A stretch of 60,193 bases of DNA from Bugula neritina. Its lineage: Eukaryota; Bryozoa; Gymnolaemata; Cheilostomatida; Bugulidae. The notes below the pieces were generated by a model. It saw only the letters and a program-made list of their open reading frames with translations, had not been told where the DNA came from and searched no databases. A program made the position numbers and the translations under genes. The DNA lies in contig CAXIUT010000257.1 of the NCBI GenBank assembly GCA_964035545.1, positions 1 to 60,193 on the forward strand. The letters run 5' to 3'. Below are positions 17,390-25,395 of the stretch, in pieces; position 1 is the stretch's first letter; each line of letters begins with the position of its first letter.

Positions 17390-18190
17390 ATGGACCCATC
17401 CGCTTTGGCGGCTAAGACCGCCTTTGAGAAACTGTTCCGCCACATGGCCCCGGAACGCCACCGCTACGAGGTGTTTCGCGACTTCGTCACACTGTCTGCC
17501 TGCGCGTTGCACAACGGTTTCTGGAAAGAGCCCAAGCGCGAGGCTGAGTACATGGCGATCATTGCACTGTACAAGCCAGCCGATCAAAAGGCTTTCCCGG
17601 AGCTGTTTGCGCATCTTGTGGCCATGCTAGAGCCGGAGCCCCGCGATATGCTGGGACCGCTCTACATGGAGATGGAAGTGGCCAATCGCGATCAAGGCCA
17701 ATTCTTCACGCCTCCAGAAGTCTCAGAGATGATGGCGCAGATACAAGGGGTAGATCGGCTACTGGCTGATGGACGTCCCTTCATCACGCTCTCTGAGCCT
17801 GCATGCGGGGCAGGGGGCATGGTCCTGGCTGTGGTTAAGACCCTCATAGGCGCTGGGTATGATCCGGCTCGTGCCCTCTGGGTGCAAGGCTGGGATATCG
17901 ACCGTCTGGCGGCTCTCATGGCCTATGTGCAGCTCAGCTTATGGAACGTGCCCGCCGAGATCGTGGTGGGCAACACGCTCAGTCTGGAGGTGCGCGAGAT
18001 CTGGCATACCCCAGCGCATCACTTGGGCTTCTGGTCAGCAAAGCTCGCGGCAGAGCCGCGATTGACGCCGAAAACGAGCGCAGTGCCCGCTGAACCAAAG
18101 GGGACTGATGCGCAAAGCGCACCAGCCCCAAAAGCAGAAGAGGCGGCAACGCCGCCCTCCGACCTGACGCAGCTCAGTTTTGATCTCTGA
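17390..18190 (+). CDS. N6-adenine methyltransferase-like protein lacking the catalytic NPPF motif, 266 aa
   Basis: Residues 104-110 (QFFTPPE) and 136-143 (EPACGAGG) match the two most conserved N-terminal features of HsdM-type DNA methyltransferases, the latter being the AdoMet-binding motif I. GWDID at about 168 fits the following acidic loop. The catalytic NPPF/Y motif expected after the VGNTLSLE segment (about 201) is absent, and the protein ends in a low-complexity Ala/Pro/Lys tail. It is about half the length of HsdM. It may therefore bind AdoMet or DNA without methylating, or be a divergent plasmid family. AGGAG about 8 nt before the ATG is a strong ribosome-binding site, and a textbook terminator follows at 18268. 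Confidence 0.8.
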   Translation: MDPSALAAKTAFEKLFRHMAPERHRYEVFRDFVTLSACALHNGFWKEPKREAEYMAIIALYKPADQKAFPELFAHLVAMLEPEPRDMLGPLYMEMEVANRDQGQFFTPPEVSEMMAQIQGVDRLLADGRPFITLSEPACGAGGMVLAVVKTLIGAGYDPARALWVQGWDIDRLAALMAYVQLSLWNVPAEIVVGNTLSLEVREIWHTPAHHLGFWSAKLAAEPRLTPKTSAVPAEPKGTDAQSAPAPKAEEAATPPSDLTQLSFDL

Positions 18191-18267
18191 GCCGCATCCC
18201 ATGTCATCCAAACGGTTGTCACGCGGCGGATCATAGATCCCGCCCTGTGCGCCCCAGGATAGCTCTC

Positions 18268-18304
18268 ACGCCCCGCCATTGAAGGCGGGGCGTTTTTCTT
18301 TTTT
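18268..18304 (+). terminator. Rho-independent terminator after the methyltransferase-like gene
   Basis: ACGCCCCGCC (18268-18277), a six-base loop, and GGCGGGGCGT (18284-18293) form a perfect 10-bp GC-rich stem followed by TTTTCTTTTTT. It separates the methyltransferase-like gene from the toxin-antitoxin pair. Confidence 0.93.
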
Positions 18305-18371
18305 CACCGCTTCAGATTTGACATTAGCCCTATCGTAATTACACTGTAAGACAATGTCCTAACCCGAGCAA

Positions 18372-18650
18372 ATGAAAACCATGCCAACCGCATCCTTTAC
18401 CACTCGTATCGATTCCGAGCTAAAATCAGAGCTGGAGCAAATTGCCCGCTATGAGGATCGCAGCGCGTCCTACATTGCTAATCAGGCAATTCGAAACTTC
18501 GTAGAAGAGCGTAAAGCGACCCGTGAACTGGTGGACCTGGGGCTGGAGCTGGTTGAGCGCGGCGCGCCTGGCATCCCAGAAGAGGATATAGATGCTTGGC
18601 TTGCGGCAGATGAAGAGCAATCGTTCCCAAAACCTCGATCCACTAACTGA
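18372..18650 (+). CDS. Ribbon-helix-helix antitoxin (ParD/CopG-type), 92 aa
   Basis: Residues 6-50 form a ribbon-helix-helix DNA-binding fold: a short strand (SFTTRID), a first helix and a second helix (SASYIANQAIRNFVEE). This is the standard N-terminus of ParD/CopG antitoxins, which dimerise on their own promoter. The acidic, probably disordered C-terminal third would wrap around the toxin. An alternative ATG three codons later is equally possible. The toxin gene follows after eight bases. The pair should stabilise the plasmid by post-segregational killing and be autoregulated by the complex. Confidence 0.88.
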   Translation: MKTMPTASFTTRIDSELKSELEQIARYEDRSASYIANQAIRNFVEERKATRELVDLGLELVERGAPGIPEEDIDAWLAADEEQSFPKPRSTN

Positions 18651-18658
18651 GCCTTCCC

Positions 18659-18994
18659 ATGAACCTCAAATTTCTGGAAACGGCCCAGCCTGGTTTGCGC
18701 TGGTTTCATCGGTATTACCGAGAAAACCCACAGCTTCGCAAACCAGCGGCCTTGGCTGCGTTTCGCAAGGCGCGTGAGCTTATCAAAGGCAACCCATACA
18801 TTGGTCATTCCTACGAGGGCATCGACACAGTTCGGGAATACACGATCCAAAGTACGAACTTTTCCATCCTCTATACCTTCGCGGACGAGACGATCTGGGT
18901 GATCGACATCCGCGATGCGCGCGGTCTTCGCAGTGCCGAGGCGCTAAGCCAGTTCGCAGCAGAGCTGCGCGGCCAAATGAGCAGTGAGGGGTGA
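18659..18994 (+). CDS. RelE/ParE-superfamily toxin, 111 aa
   Basis: Size, basic N-terminal helices, the hydrophobic strand pattern in the second half (REYTIQ, then SILYTF, then IWVIDIRDAR) and the position directly behind an RHH antitoxin identify a RelE/ParE-type toxin. ParE members poison DNA gyrase and RelE members cut ribosome-bound mRNA. The RHH partner favours the ParE side, but sequence alone does not settle this. The gene appears complete, with no frameshift. It is slightly longer than usual (about 95-105 aa). Confidence 0.87.
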   Translation: MNLKFLETAQPGLRWFHRYYRENPQLRKPAALAAFRKARELIKGNPYIGHSYEGIDTVREYTIQSTNFSILYTFADETIWVIDIRDARGLRSAEALSQFAAELRGQMSSEG

Positions 18995-19083
18995 TCCTGC
19001 AGAGCAGGATTGTGCCAAGGTGCCAAGTGAGTTGGTGAACCTGTGAGCCGTGCCCGCCGCAAAGCGGCGCGGAAGCAAGATTG

Positions 19084-19101
19084 CATGTTTGTGCAAACAT
19101 G
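19084..19101. repeat. Short palindromic hairpin downstream of the toxin gene
   Basis: CATGTTTG and CAAACATG form a perfect 8-bp inverted repeat with a two-base centre in the 290-bp gap between the toxin gene and the next gene. The rest of that gap contains two copies of a CCGCAAAGCGGC-like word but no gene. The hairpin may be a protein-binding palindrome. There is no U tract. Confidence 0.5.
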
Positions 19102-19285
19102 ACCCGCAAAGCGGCGGTGATGGGGGAGACCCATGCCCCAATTGACGGCTAGGTGGATAAGACACTACCCATCGGTTGCTAGGTCAAAGACTGTGGAAAA
19201 ATCGCCAAACCTTGATTGAAATTCCGGATCAGGCCAAGATCTGATCAAATCACGCCATTTTATAACTTCGCTGGAGAAACTTATC

Positions 19286-20128
19286 ATGAGAATTTTATAT
19301 TTTGTATTGATTATGTTGATGATTGTTAGTGTTGCACCTGCGCAAGCAGAAGAATGGGTGGAGATAGACACGTTTGAGGAAAGTACTGTGCTGTCCAAGG
19401 ATGCACCAAGCGTCACATTTAACGATAGGACCTATAAGTTCGAGATTGGTGCAACCAGGTCCTATGAAAAAGGCACGTCTTTGTCTTTTCTGGTATGGTC
19501 AAGTGAGTTTAGGCCTTTCGTTTTGGTCCGCGAAGCGTGGTCAAAAAAGGGTAAGGCTGGAAACGGTGACATTATCGTAAGCGGAACCAACTCTATTCGC
19601 GACAACAACGGTGTTGAAATCTATATTTCCGAAATATCATTTGAACCGTCCGAAACTAATAACTATCGGCTGATAGTTACCAGTGTTGAAGACATCGCTA
19701 GCGATATCGCGCACACGGGCAAAATTGATATTTCCTGGACCATGTATGAGTGGAAAGAACCCGAAGTAGTAAAGCCCGATCGTCCTGCCGATGCCTATGT
19801 AAATGGCTGCACTATTGGAGGCGCTGATGGTTTGCTCAGTGAATGGGACGCAGCAGAATATGGAGCCGTTTGGGTCGCGGATATCGACAACAAACGCTCA
19901 TATGACACAAGAATTTTCACCCTGCGCACCAAACTTTCATTTGGCAAAGCCCAAGAACTTGCAGATCGTATCAAGCCAGTACAACCTGACATGACTTTTG
20001 TTGACATGATGTCTCGCGATGAAGCTTGCGACTTCATCCTCAAGACCTGCGGGAGCGCGGATGGTTTTGCAAAAAATTGTGTACCGTTAGGATACGCGGC
20101 CATTCCAGAGCAGCGGTTCAGTCGGTAG
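19286..20128 (+). CDS. Secreted protein of unknown function, 280 aa
   Basis: GGAG lies about 10 nt before the ATG. The first 21 residues form a signal peptide ending AQAEE. The mature protein is rich in beta-strand-like segments between residues 30 and 150 and ends in a cysteine-containing domain (four Cys residues after position 170). I recognise no family. It is flanked by a convergent small secreted protein gene. Unlike the neighbouring backbone genes it has low G+C, which suggests separate acquisition. Confidence 0.75.
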   Translation: MRILYFVLIMLMIVSVAPAQAEEWVEIDTFEESTVLSKDAPSVTFNDRTYKFEIGATRSYEKGTSLSFLVWSSEFRPFVLVREAWSKKGKAGNGDIIVSGTNSIRDNNGVEIYISEISFEPSETNNYRLIVTSVEDIASDIAHTGKIDISWTMYEWKEPEVVKPDRPADAYVNGCTIGGADGLLSEWDAAEYGAVWVADIDNKRSYDTRIFTLRTKLSFGKAQELADRIKPVQPDMTFVDMMSRDEACDFILKTCGSADGFAKNCVPLGYAAIPEQRFSR

Positions 20129-20282
20129 TTACCTGTTTGTATGGCATAAAAACCCAGAGGCAGTTTGCGATATAAATGTGCAGCAAAGCTAAATATAAGG
20201 GCAAATTGTCCTACTTAACGAAAGGCTGTCAGTGAACCAAGTTAACACACTGATCGATGCTAAAGTGGCATCAACAATTTAA

Positions 20283-20744
20283 TTATGGGCAAGGGCTTGG
20301 CCCGATCCAGTTGCCAGTCTGTTGTGCAAATAAGCAAAGCCTTTTCGCGCGTTGAGACGGCGTTCCGTAAGTATGCCAGTCCGAACTGCTGCCACCGTTC
20401 ATAAACAGTTGCCATGCAACAAGAACAGCTTGCGGGCTCGCTCTTGACGCTGCACATTGATCGGCGTCTCGTTCCCTGAAAGTCGGGTGAATTCCTGGCT
20501 GAAATTGGTGACCCAATCCCACGTGACAGTGTTCGTGTACTTGAAAAAAAGCACACGCTAAACCAATTTGAGAGCAAATAATTGGATTGTAAACAATAAC
20601 AGCGCCCGTCGGCGAGTTTGGATTTGAGAAGACGGCTGCAATGTCGCCAAATTGCGGATTTGGAATTTCTGGCGTGTTCGTTTGTGCTGACGCTGGGCTG
20701 TAGCATCCAATCGTGAGCACGATGATCTGAAGTAATTTTTTCAT
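20283..20744 (-). CDS. Secreted putative zinc metallopeptidase, 153 aa
   Basis: A signal peptide of 20 residues is followed by a small domain containing HEHCH at 70-74, which fits the HExxH zinc-binding and catalytic motif. The pattern continues with LGH (78-79) and an ERDAD segment at 91-95, where gluzincin-type peptidases of the M48 or neutral-zinc type have the third ligand (ExxAD). Four or more Cys residues suggest disulfides. At about 130 mature residues it is a minimal catalytic domain. GAGG precedes the ATG by about 8 nt. It faces the 280-aa secreted protein gene (convergent). The substrate is unknown. Confidence 0.7.
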   Translation of the reverse strand: MKKLLQIIVLTIGCYSPASAQTNTPEIPNPQFGDIAAVFSNPNSPTGAVIVYNPIICSQIGLACAFFQVHEHCHVGLGHQFQPGIHPTFRERDADQCAASRASPQAVLVAWQLFMNGGSSSDWHTYGTPSQRAKRLCLFAQQTGNWIGPSPCP

Positions 20745-21003
20745 TTATCTGGACCTCATAATGAGAGCATCATAGCATTCTATGCTTGCTAAAGAAGAAA
20801 TTTCTTAGTGGCATAACTTAGAGTTGATTCCATGGACGGTTCAACTTGGCCTTCGCAACTTTTGAGTAATGACCCTATCTTTTGCCAAAGAAATACCCTG
20901 CGGCTCTCAATATTTGCTTACCAAACACTGCACCCTGCCAAAACCTCCTGTAATTTTTGACAGGTTTTTTGCCTCGCTCTAGACTGCGGCCAAACCCAAA
21001 AAA
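20745..21003. other. Candidate transfer origin (oriT) region upstream of the mobilisation genes
   Basis: This gene-free stretch of 259 bases lies directly before mobC-relaxase, the usual place of oriT. Near its end AAAACCT (20941-20947) pairs with AGGTTTT (20963-20969), and within it CCTGT (20948-20952) pairs with ACAGG (20961-20965). The result is a hairpin followed by T-rich and GCCTCGC sequence, a plausible relaxase recognition arm and nic neighbourhood. The relaxase family's nic consensus cannot be matched by eye. Confidence 0.5.
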
Positions 21004-21366
21004 ATGCCGCGAACCGAATACCAAAAGCAGTACTGGCAACAGTACCGCGCCCGTAGATGCCGTGTTACGATCATGCTCTCCCCAGGCGAGTACAGATTGT
21101 TAAAGGCGCGGGCGGGCAAATCCCGCAAACCTGGAGAACAGATTTGGCTGGAAGCGCAGGCCTACCGCGAAGAGCGCTATCTGCCGCCCGAGGTGGTGGT
21201 GCAACGGTTAGAGACTGTTTTCGCCATGATGTTGCGTCTCCACGATCTTCTCACGGGTCTGCAGACTGGTCCACTGGCGCAGACGCGCGTTTTGCCAGAA
21301 ACTCTACAGCGTTTACACCAAATGCGAGCGAGCCTTGATAAATTTCTCAGCCCATCACGGCGATGA
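21004..21366 (+). CDS. MobC-like relaxosome accessory protein, 120 aa
   Basis: This is a small, very basic protein beginning with a Tyr/Gln/Arg-rich segment and an RVTIMLSPGEYRLLKARA stretch that fits an RHH-type strand and helix. Helical regions follow, as in MobC proteins that melt oriT for the relaxase. Its TGA overlaps the relaxase ATG by four bases. Function follows from this coupling. The protein itself is too divergent for more. Confidence 0.75.
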   Translation: MPRTEYQKQYWQQYRARRCRVTIMLSPGEYRLLKARAGKSRKPGEQIWLEAQAYREERYLPPEVVVQRLETVFAMMLRLHDLLTGLQTGPLAQTRVLPETLQRLHQMRASLDKFLSPSRR

Positions 21367-22304
21367 TCCTGAAATCTCTAGGTCATAAAACCCGCTCATT
21401 CGGAAAGCTCTTGGCCTATGTGGCGCGCGGCGCTGCGCAGGACGGCGCGGCAAAGAACAGAACTGACCAAAACAACGCACAAGAATGCGCAGGCAAGCCT
21501 GCTGTTTTCAGCCGTAACCTGATGGTTGATCCAAACGATCTGGCCGCAGTGGAGCAGGCATTTGAGCAAAACGCACGGTTTTTGCGTCCGCGCCAAGGTG
21601 GCAATTGGTGCTATCATGAGATTATCGCACTGCCGGAGCCGGTGAAGGAAAAAGACAAGGCGGCGGTGGAGGCAATGCTGTTTGAGCTGGCAGTTCAGTA
21701 CGTCAAAGGACGTGCACCGCGCCAGCTGGTTTGGGGGCAGGTTCATTGGGAAACCAAGCATCCGCATTTGCATCTGGTGATCTCTGCCAATGAGGTCAGA
21801 TCCCCGCGCCGGGTCCGACTGCCCAAAGCGCGCTTTACCCAGCTCATTGAAGAGCTGGAGGTATTCAAATGCGCGCGCTGGCCTGAAGTACTGCCGGAAA
21901 AGCTTTGGCAGCACCGCAAGCACTACAATCAAAAGCGCCGCAGCCATGCAGAGGATCATCTGACACGTCGCACGGGCCGCGCGTCCAAGCGCGCTGAGTT
22001 GGCCGAGACACTGTCGGAGATCTTTACCCGCGCTCGCTGGATTGATGATGTGAGGCATGCGCTGAGCGAAAAAGGCCTGGCGCTTTACCGACGAGGCCGC
22101 ACCTGGGGCGTACTGCAGCAAGCCAGTGGCAAGCGCCACCGCTTGAGCCGTCTAGGGCTGTTCAGCGCCTTTGAGGCGATGGCACAGCGCATGCAGATCT
22201 TAGAACATCGTTTGGATCAGTTGACAGAGAGGCGCACCACCGGCACCGAGCATGCAACGGGGCGCGAAAGAGTTACCAAACCATATAACCCATTAAGACT
22301 ATGA
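21363..22304 (+). CDS. Relaxase/mobilisation nuclease (MOBP-like), 313 aa
   Basis: The start MILKSLGHKTRSFGKLLAYV matches the N-terminus of alphaproteobacterial relaxase/mobilisation nucleases and includes a candidate catalytic tyrosine at residue 19. The three-histidine metal motif is at 128-137 (HWETKHPHLH). The basic C-terminal half would hold DNA. The enzyme nicks oriT, stays bound to the 5' end and pilots the strand to the recipient. It is shorter than relaxases with primase or helicase domains, and a separate primase is encoded at 16-17 kb. The gene overlaps both neighbours by four bases. Confidence 0.9.
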   Translation: MILKSLGHKTRSFGKLLAYVARGAAQDGAAKNRTDQNNAQECAGKPAVFSRNLMVDPNDLAAVEQAFEQNARFLRPRQGGNWCYHEIIALPEPVKEKDKAAVEAMLFELAVQYVKGRAPRQLVWGQVHWETKHPHLHLVISANEVRSPRRVRLPKARFTQLIEELEVFKCARWPEVLPEKLWQHRKHYNQKRRSHAEDHLTRRTGRASKRAELAETLSEIFTRARWIDDVRHALSEKGLALYRRGRTWGVLQQASGKRHRLSRLGLFSAFEAMAQRMQILEHRLDQLTERRTTGTEHATGRERVTKPYNPLRL

Positions 22305-23851
22305 ACCGCCGCATAATCCGATATTGGCGCGCCTGCTTGGCGATTGCTGCTGTGTTATGGGGCATCACGCGCTTTAGAGAGAGACGAAGCCAAGGAAAGG
22401 GCAGCGCCAGCTTCATGTCTGCTTGGCAACGCTGGCGTCTGCTCAGTGAGCGCAACGCCGGATTTCTGATCGACGGGGTGTACCGCGCGCTGTCGCGGAA
22501 AAAGTCGTTTCAGAGCGTGCTGGTCGTGGGCGGCGTTGGAAAGGGCAAAACCACGGGGTTGTGTATCCCAAACCTGTTTCATCTGAAGAACGCATCCTTG
22601 GTGGTGATCGATACCTCAGGCGAGTTGTTCGAGCTGACATCCGGCACACTGGCAGCCGAGGGCCGCGATATCCAAGTGCTGGATCTGATGCGCCCGGGGC
22701 AGGGGATTGGCTACAACCCGTTTGAGCGCTGCACCACCTTGCTTGAACGGCACCGTGCCTGCGCTGCCCTGGTGCAAGCCGCATCGCTCAATGAGGGCGA
22801 TCCGTTCTGGGATGACGGAGCCACTAAGGTTCTGCGCGTGCTCTCTGGCGCGCTCTATGCCCAAGACCCGGCGCAATGCCATCCGGGAAACCTACGTACC
22901 TTACTGGCGCATTTCGATGTGTTCAGTGCCAAACCTGGCTTTAGCGTGATGGACCGCTATATGGCCGAGGCCACCCGCAATGATCCAGCTACGTGGGAAG
23001 ATTACCGCACGCTGGTGAATGGAAACCCCAATACAGTGCTGTCATTTATTTCAACGGCGGACACAGCGCTGACGGCGCTCGCCAGTCCTGAAATCGCTCG
23101 ACTGACGGCAAAGACCACGTTTGATTTTCAATCGCTGCGCAAACGTCCAACCGTGCTCTACGTGAAGGTCAACGAACAGGACGTCAGCTTTTATCGGTTC
23201 ATCTTAAATCTTTTCTTCACCGATCTGTTTGGCGCGCTGCGCGAGCATCTGCCCCAAGAGCGAGAGCTCGATGTGTTCTGCCTGCTCGATGAGTTCGGTC
23301 AGCTCAAATTGCCTGATTTCGATAACGTCATCGCCACTGCCAGAAAATACCGGCTGGGCGCGATGATCTTTTTGCAAAGCCTGGCGCAGTTAGAGGATCG
23401 CTATGGCCGCGCCAAGGCGCGTACCATCCGCGACGCGCTGCAAACCGAGCTCTATTTTGGCGGAGTGGATTTGGAATTGGCCAAAGAGTTGGAACGCCGC
23501 CTGGGTCGACAGCGCATTGCACTGGAACAACAAGGCCAGCGCATCCACCGCGAAGAGAACTTGATGAACGAGGATGCTATCATCAAAATCCCCGACAACA
23601 CGCTGATAGTGTTTCACTCAAACATGTCTGGATTTCTGCAGCGGTTCACGCCGTTCTATCAGCGCAAGGCGCTGCGGCAGGGGACCAGCATGCCGCCGAT
23701 CAAGACCGCAGAGCAGCCGCGCGTTGTGCCGACAATTGGGCCTGAGTTGGAGCGACTGCGTGAGATGAGCGAAGGGCGCGTGCGCGGTGAGAAGAGCAAA
23801 GAGAACGCCGGGAGGATTGCCAGGTTAGAGGACATCGCGGTGACGTTGTGA
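22301..23851 (+). CDS. Type IV coupling protein (VirD4/TraG family), 516 aa
   Basis: A single N-terminal membrane helix (about residues 9-23) is followed by the ATPase domain: Walker A GGVGKGKTT at 77-85, Walker B LLDEFGQL near 328, and the RKYRLGAMIFLQSLAQL segment typical of VirD4/TraG. The hexameric pump links the relaxase-DNA complex to a secretion channel in the inner membrane. No VirB-type channel genes occur on the circle, so it must work with a channel encoded elsewhere in the host. ATGA overlap with the relaxase gene shows one transcript. Confidence 0.92.
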   Translation: MNRRIIRYWRACLAIAAVLWGITRFRERRSQGKGSASFMSAWQRWRLLSERNAGFLIDGVYRALSRKKSFQSVLVVGGVGKGKTTGLCIPNLFHLKNASLVVIDTSGELFELTSGTLAAEGRDIQVLDLMRPGQGIGYNPFERCTTLLERHRACAALVQAASLNEGDPFWDDGATKVLRVLSGALYAQDPAQCHPGNLRTLLAHFDVFSAKPGFSVMDRYMAEATRNDPATWEDYRTLVNGNPNTVLSFISTADTALTALASPEIARLTAKTTFDFQSLRKRPTVLYVKVNEQDVSFYRFILNLFFTDLFGALREHLPQERELDVFCLLDEFGQLKLPDFDNVIATARKYRLGAMIFLQSLAQLEDRYGRAKARTIRDALQTELYFGGVDLELAKELERRLGRQRIALEQQGQRIHREENLMNEDAIIKIPDNTLIVFHSNMSGFLQRFTPFYQRKALRQGTSMPPIKTAEQPRVVPTIGPELERLREMSEGRVRGEKSKENAGRIARLEDIAVTL

Positions 23852-23911
23852 GGGAGGCACGGCTCAAATCGGACGTCCTACTACGCCACTCACACCTGTG
23901 TTGGTCAGAGC

Positions 23912-23940
23912 AGGTGGTCGAAGTTTCAAGCCGACCACCT
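23912..23940. terminator. Hairpin between convergent genes
   Basis: AGGTGGTCG (23912-23920) and CGACCACCT (23932-23940) form a perfect 9-bp stem with an 11-base loop between the ends of two converging genes. There is no U tract, so it is a weak or bidirectional terminator candidate. Confidence 0.45.
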
Positions 23941-23962
23941 AACTCACGCTGTACTAACAGCG

Positions 23963-25084
23963 TCAGCGCTTGATAACGCCGTGCTCTTCATAGGCTTCAG
24001 TCAATACTTCCACGAACTTGGTAGTATCCGAAGTCAAATTGCCCAAATCTGGCCAAGCAAACGGTTCTGAGAACAAAGAAACTTCTAGCTCGACCTCGAA
24101 CCCCAGTTTCGCCGCAACCGCCAATGCTGACGTTGTCTCCTTATCTTCTGGCCAAAGCAGTTCGTCGAAGGTGATCCAGACCACTTCTTTATCAATAAGG
24201 CTTATCTTCGCGCGCATGGCACCAAGCCGTTCGTTGACGCTGGTCGCGTCTTCGAGCAACGCACACCGGATCAGTGTCGAGACGGTTTCTTCATCCACGT
24301 GCAACATAAGTCGTGGCTCCACAAGTCGTACCTCTGCTTTCATTCGTAGCTCTGGGTTTGGGGTTTGCGCTTGTTCCCCCGGAAATTGTTCATCAAATGG
24401 TTCGGCGTGGAGATTGAGTGGATGAGTGCCACAATTGGGGCAATGCCAAAAGTTTTCCGCAACTTGTTCACCCGTAATTTGTGCATCACAGCTGTGACAA
24501 TACCAAGTGACGGCTTCAGCGCCACTCAGTGGATCTCTAGCTATCCCGTCGTGATCCGCTTTTGTTGACCGTCGCGGCCAATCGACCGCCATTTGCGCTC
24601 GAATTCGCGTACTGCGTTCTTGAGCGATCTTAAGAAGTTCTGCTTGAAAATCGGAATTTTTGGCCGGGCTTGTTTCTGAATAGCGCTCATCTATCTCAAA
24701 GACGGGCGTTTTGTACGGGGCTTCTGGAATTCGTAGATCCCATCCCGTTCCTGAGATAAAAACGTCCCCGAGTGAGTCTCTAATCTGGTATTGATGTCCG
24801 CAAAGCTCACCTTCTTCCGATGCTGGTTCACTGAAGAAGATTGCACCACGTTGCGGAGCACCTTCTTGAGTTTTGCCCCCAGCTTCGCGAACGAATGCTT
24901 CGGCCCGAGCGATATCCTCGTCGTTGATCTGCCAACCACTCTTCGCCGCATCGGTGAGGGCTTTCCAATGTTTAAACCCAAACTCCGTTGCTAGGGCGTT
25001 TAATGCTACAATGTGGGCCTTAGTGGTCGCTCGCGCGTATCTCTTGCCCAACGTTCTTAACTTTTTAATATGATAGTCTGACAT
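23963..25084 (-). CDS. Zinc-ribbon protein of unknown function, 373 aa
   Basis: Residues 1-50 (LRTLGKRYARATT, then ALNALATEFGFKHWKAL) form a small helical domain seen at the N-terminus of several plasmid-borne alphaproteobacterial proteins. Residues 190-220 hold a zinc ribbon with two CxxC pairs (WYCHSCDAQ and WHCPNCG). The C-terminal 130 residues are acidic and unrecognised. It lies just downstream of the giant helicase-nuclease gene on the same strand with a 311-base gap, so it might belong to the same defence island. That is conjecture. Confidence 0.75.
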   Translation of the reverse strand: MSDYHIKKLRTLGKRYARATTKAHIVALNALATEFGFKHWKALTDAAKSGWQINDEDIARAEAFVREAGGKTQEGAPQRGAIFFSEPASEEGELCGHQYQIRDSLGDVFISGTGWDLRIPEAPYKTPVFEIDERYSETSPAKNSDFQAELLKIAQERSTRIRAQMAVDWPRRSTKADHDGIARDPLSGAEAVTWYCHSCDAQITGEQVAENFWHCPNCGTHPLNLHAEPFDEQFPGEQAQTPNPELRMKAEVRLVEPRLMLHVDEETVSTLIRCALLEDATSVNERLGAMRAKISLIDKEVVWITFDELLWPEDKETTSALAVAAKLGFEVELEVSLFSEPFAWPDLGNLTSDTTKFVEVLTEAYEEHGVIKR

Positions 25085-25395
25085 GTGTCATCTCCAATGG
25101 GATCTGACTAGGTGTCCGCTGCTAATCACACCGTGCAATAAGCACGGGTTGCAAAATATGATTGAATACGCTGCTTGGCTTTGCATGGCGGACACACTGG
25201 CCTGCGTTTGGGCCAACTAACAGATATGGCCTCTATTGAGTTTCGTCAAGACGGGCCAAACCGGACATCCGACACGAACCTTTCATAATGTAACCGAGCC
25301 TGCATTGCCGACGGTTGCGTCGCCATAAAAAATCAATCTGGGTCAGCCTAGAAATAGCTTAAAGGCTTCTCTTGTGAGAATCCCTGGAGTTAAAA
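25085..25395. other. Intergenic region, no gene seen
   Basis: These 311 bases lie between the helicase-nuclease stop and the start of the zinc-ribbon gene, both on the minus strand. I find no ORF with a ribosome-binding site, no clear terminator stem with U tract and no repeat. It presumably holds the promoter of the 373-aa gene. Confidence 0.5.
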
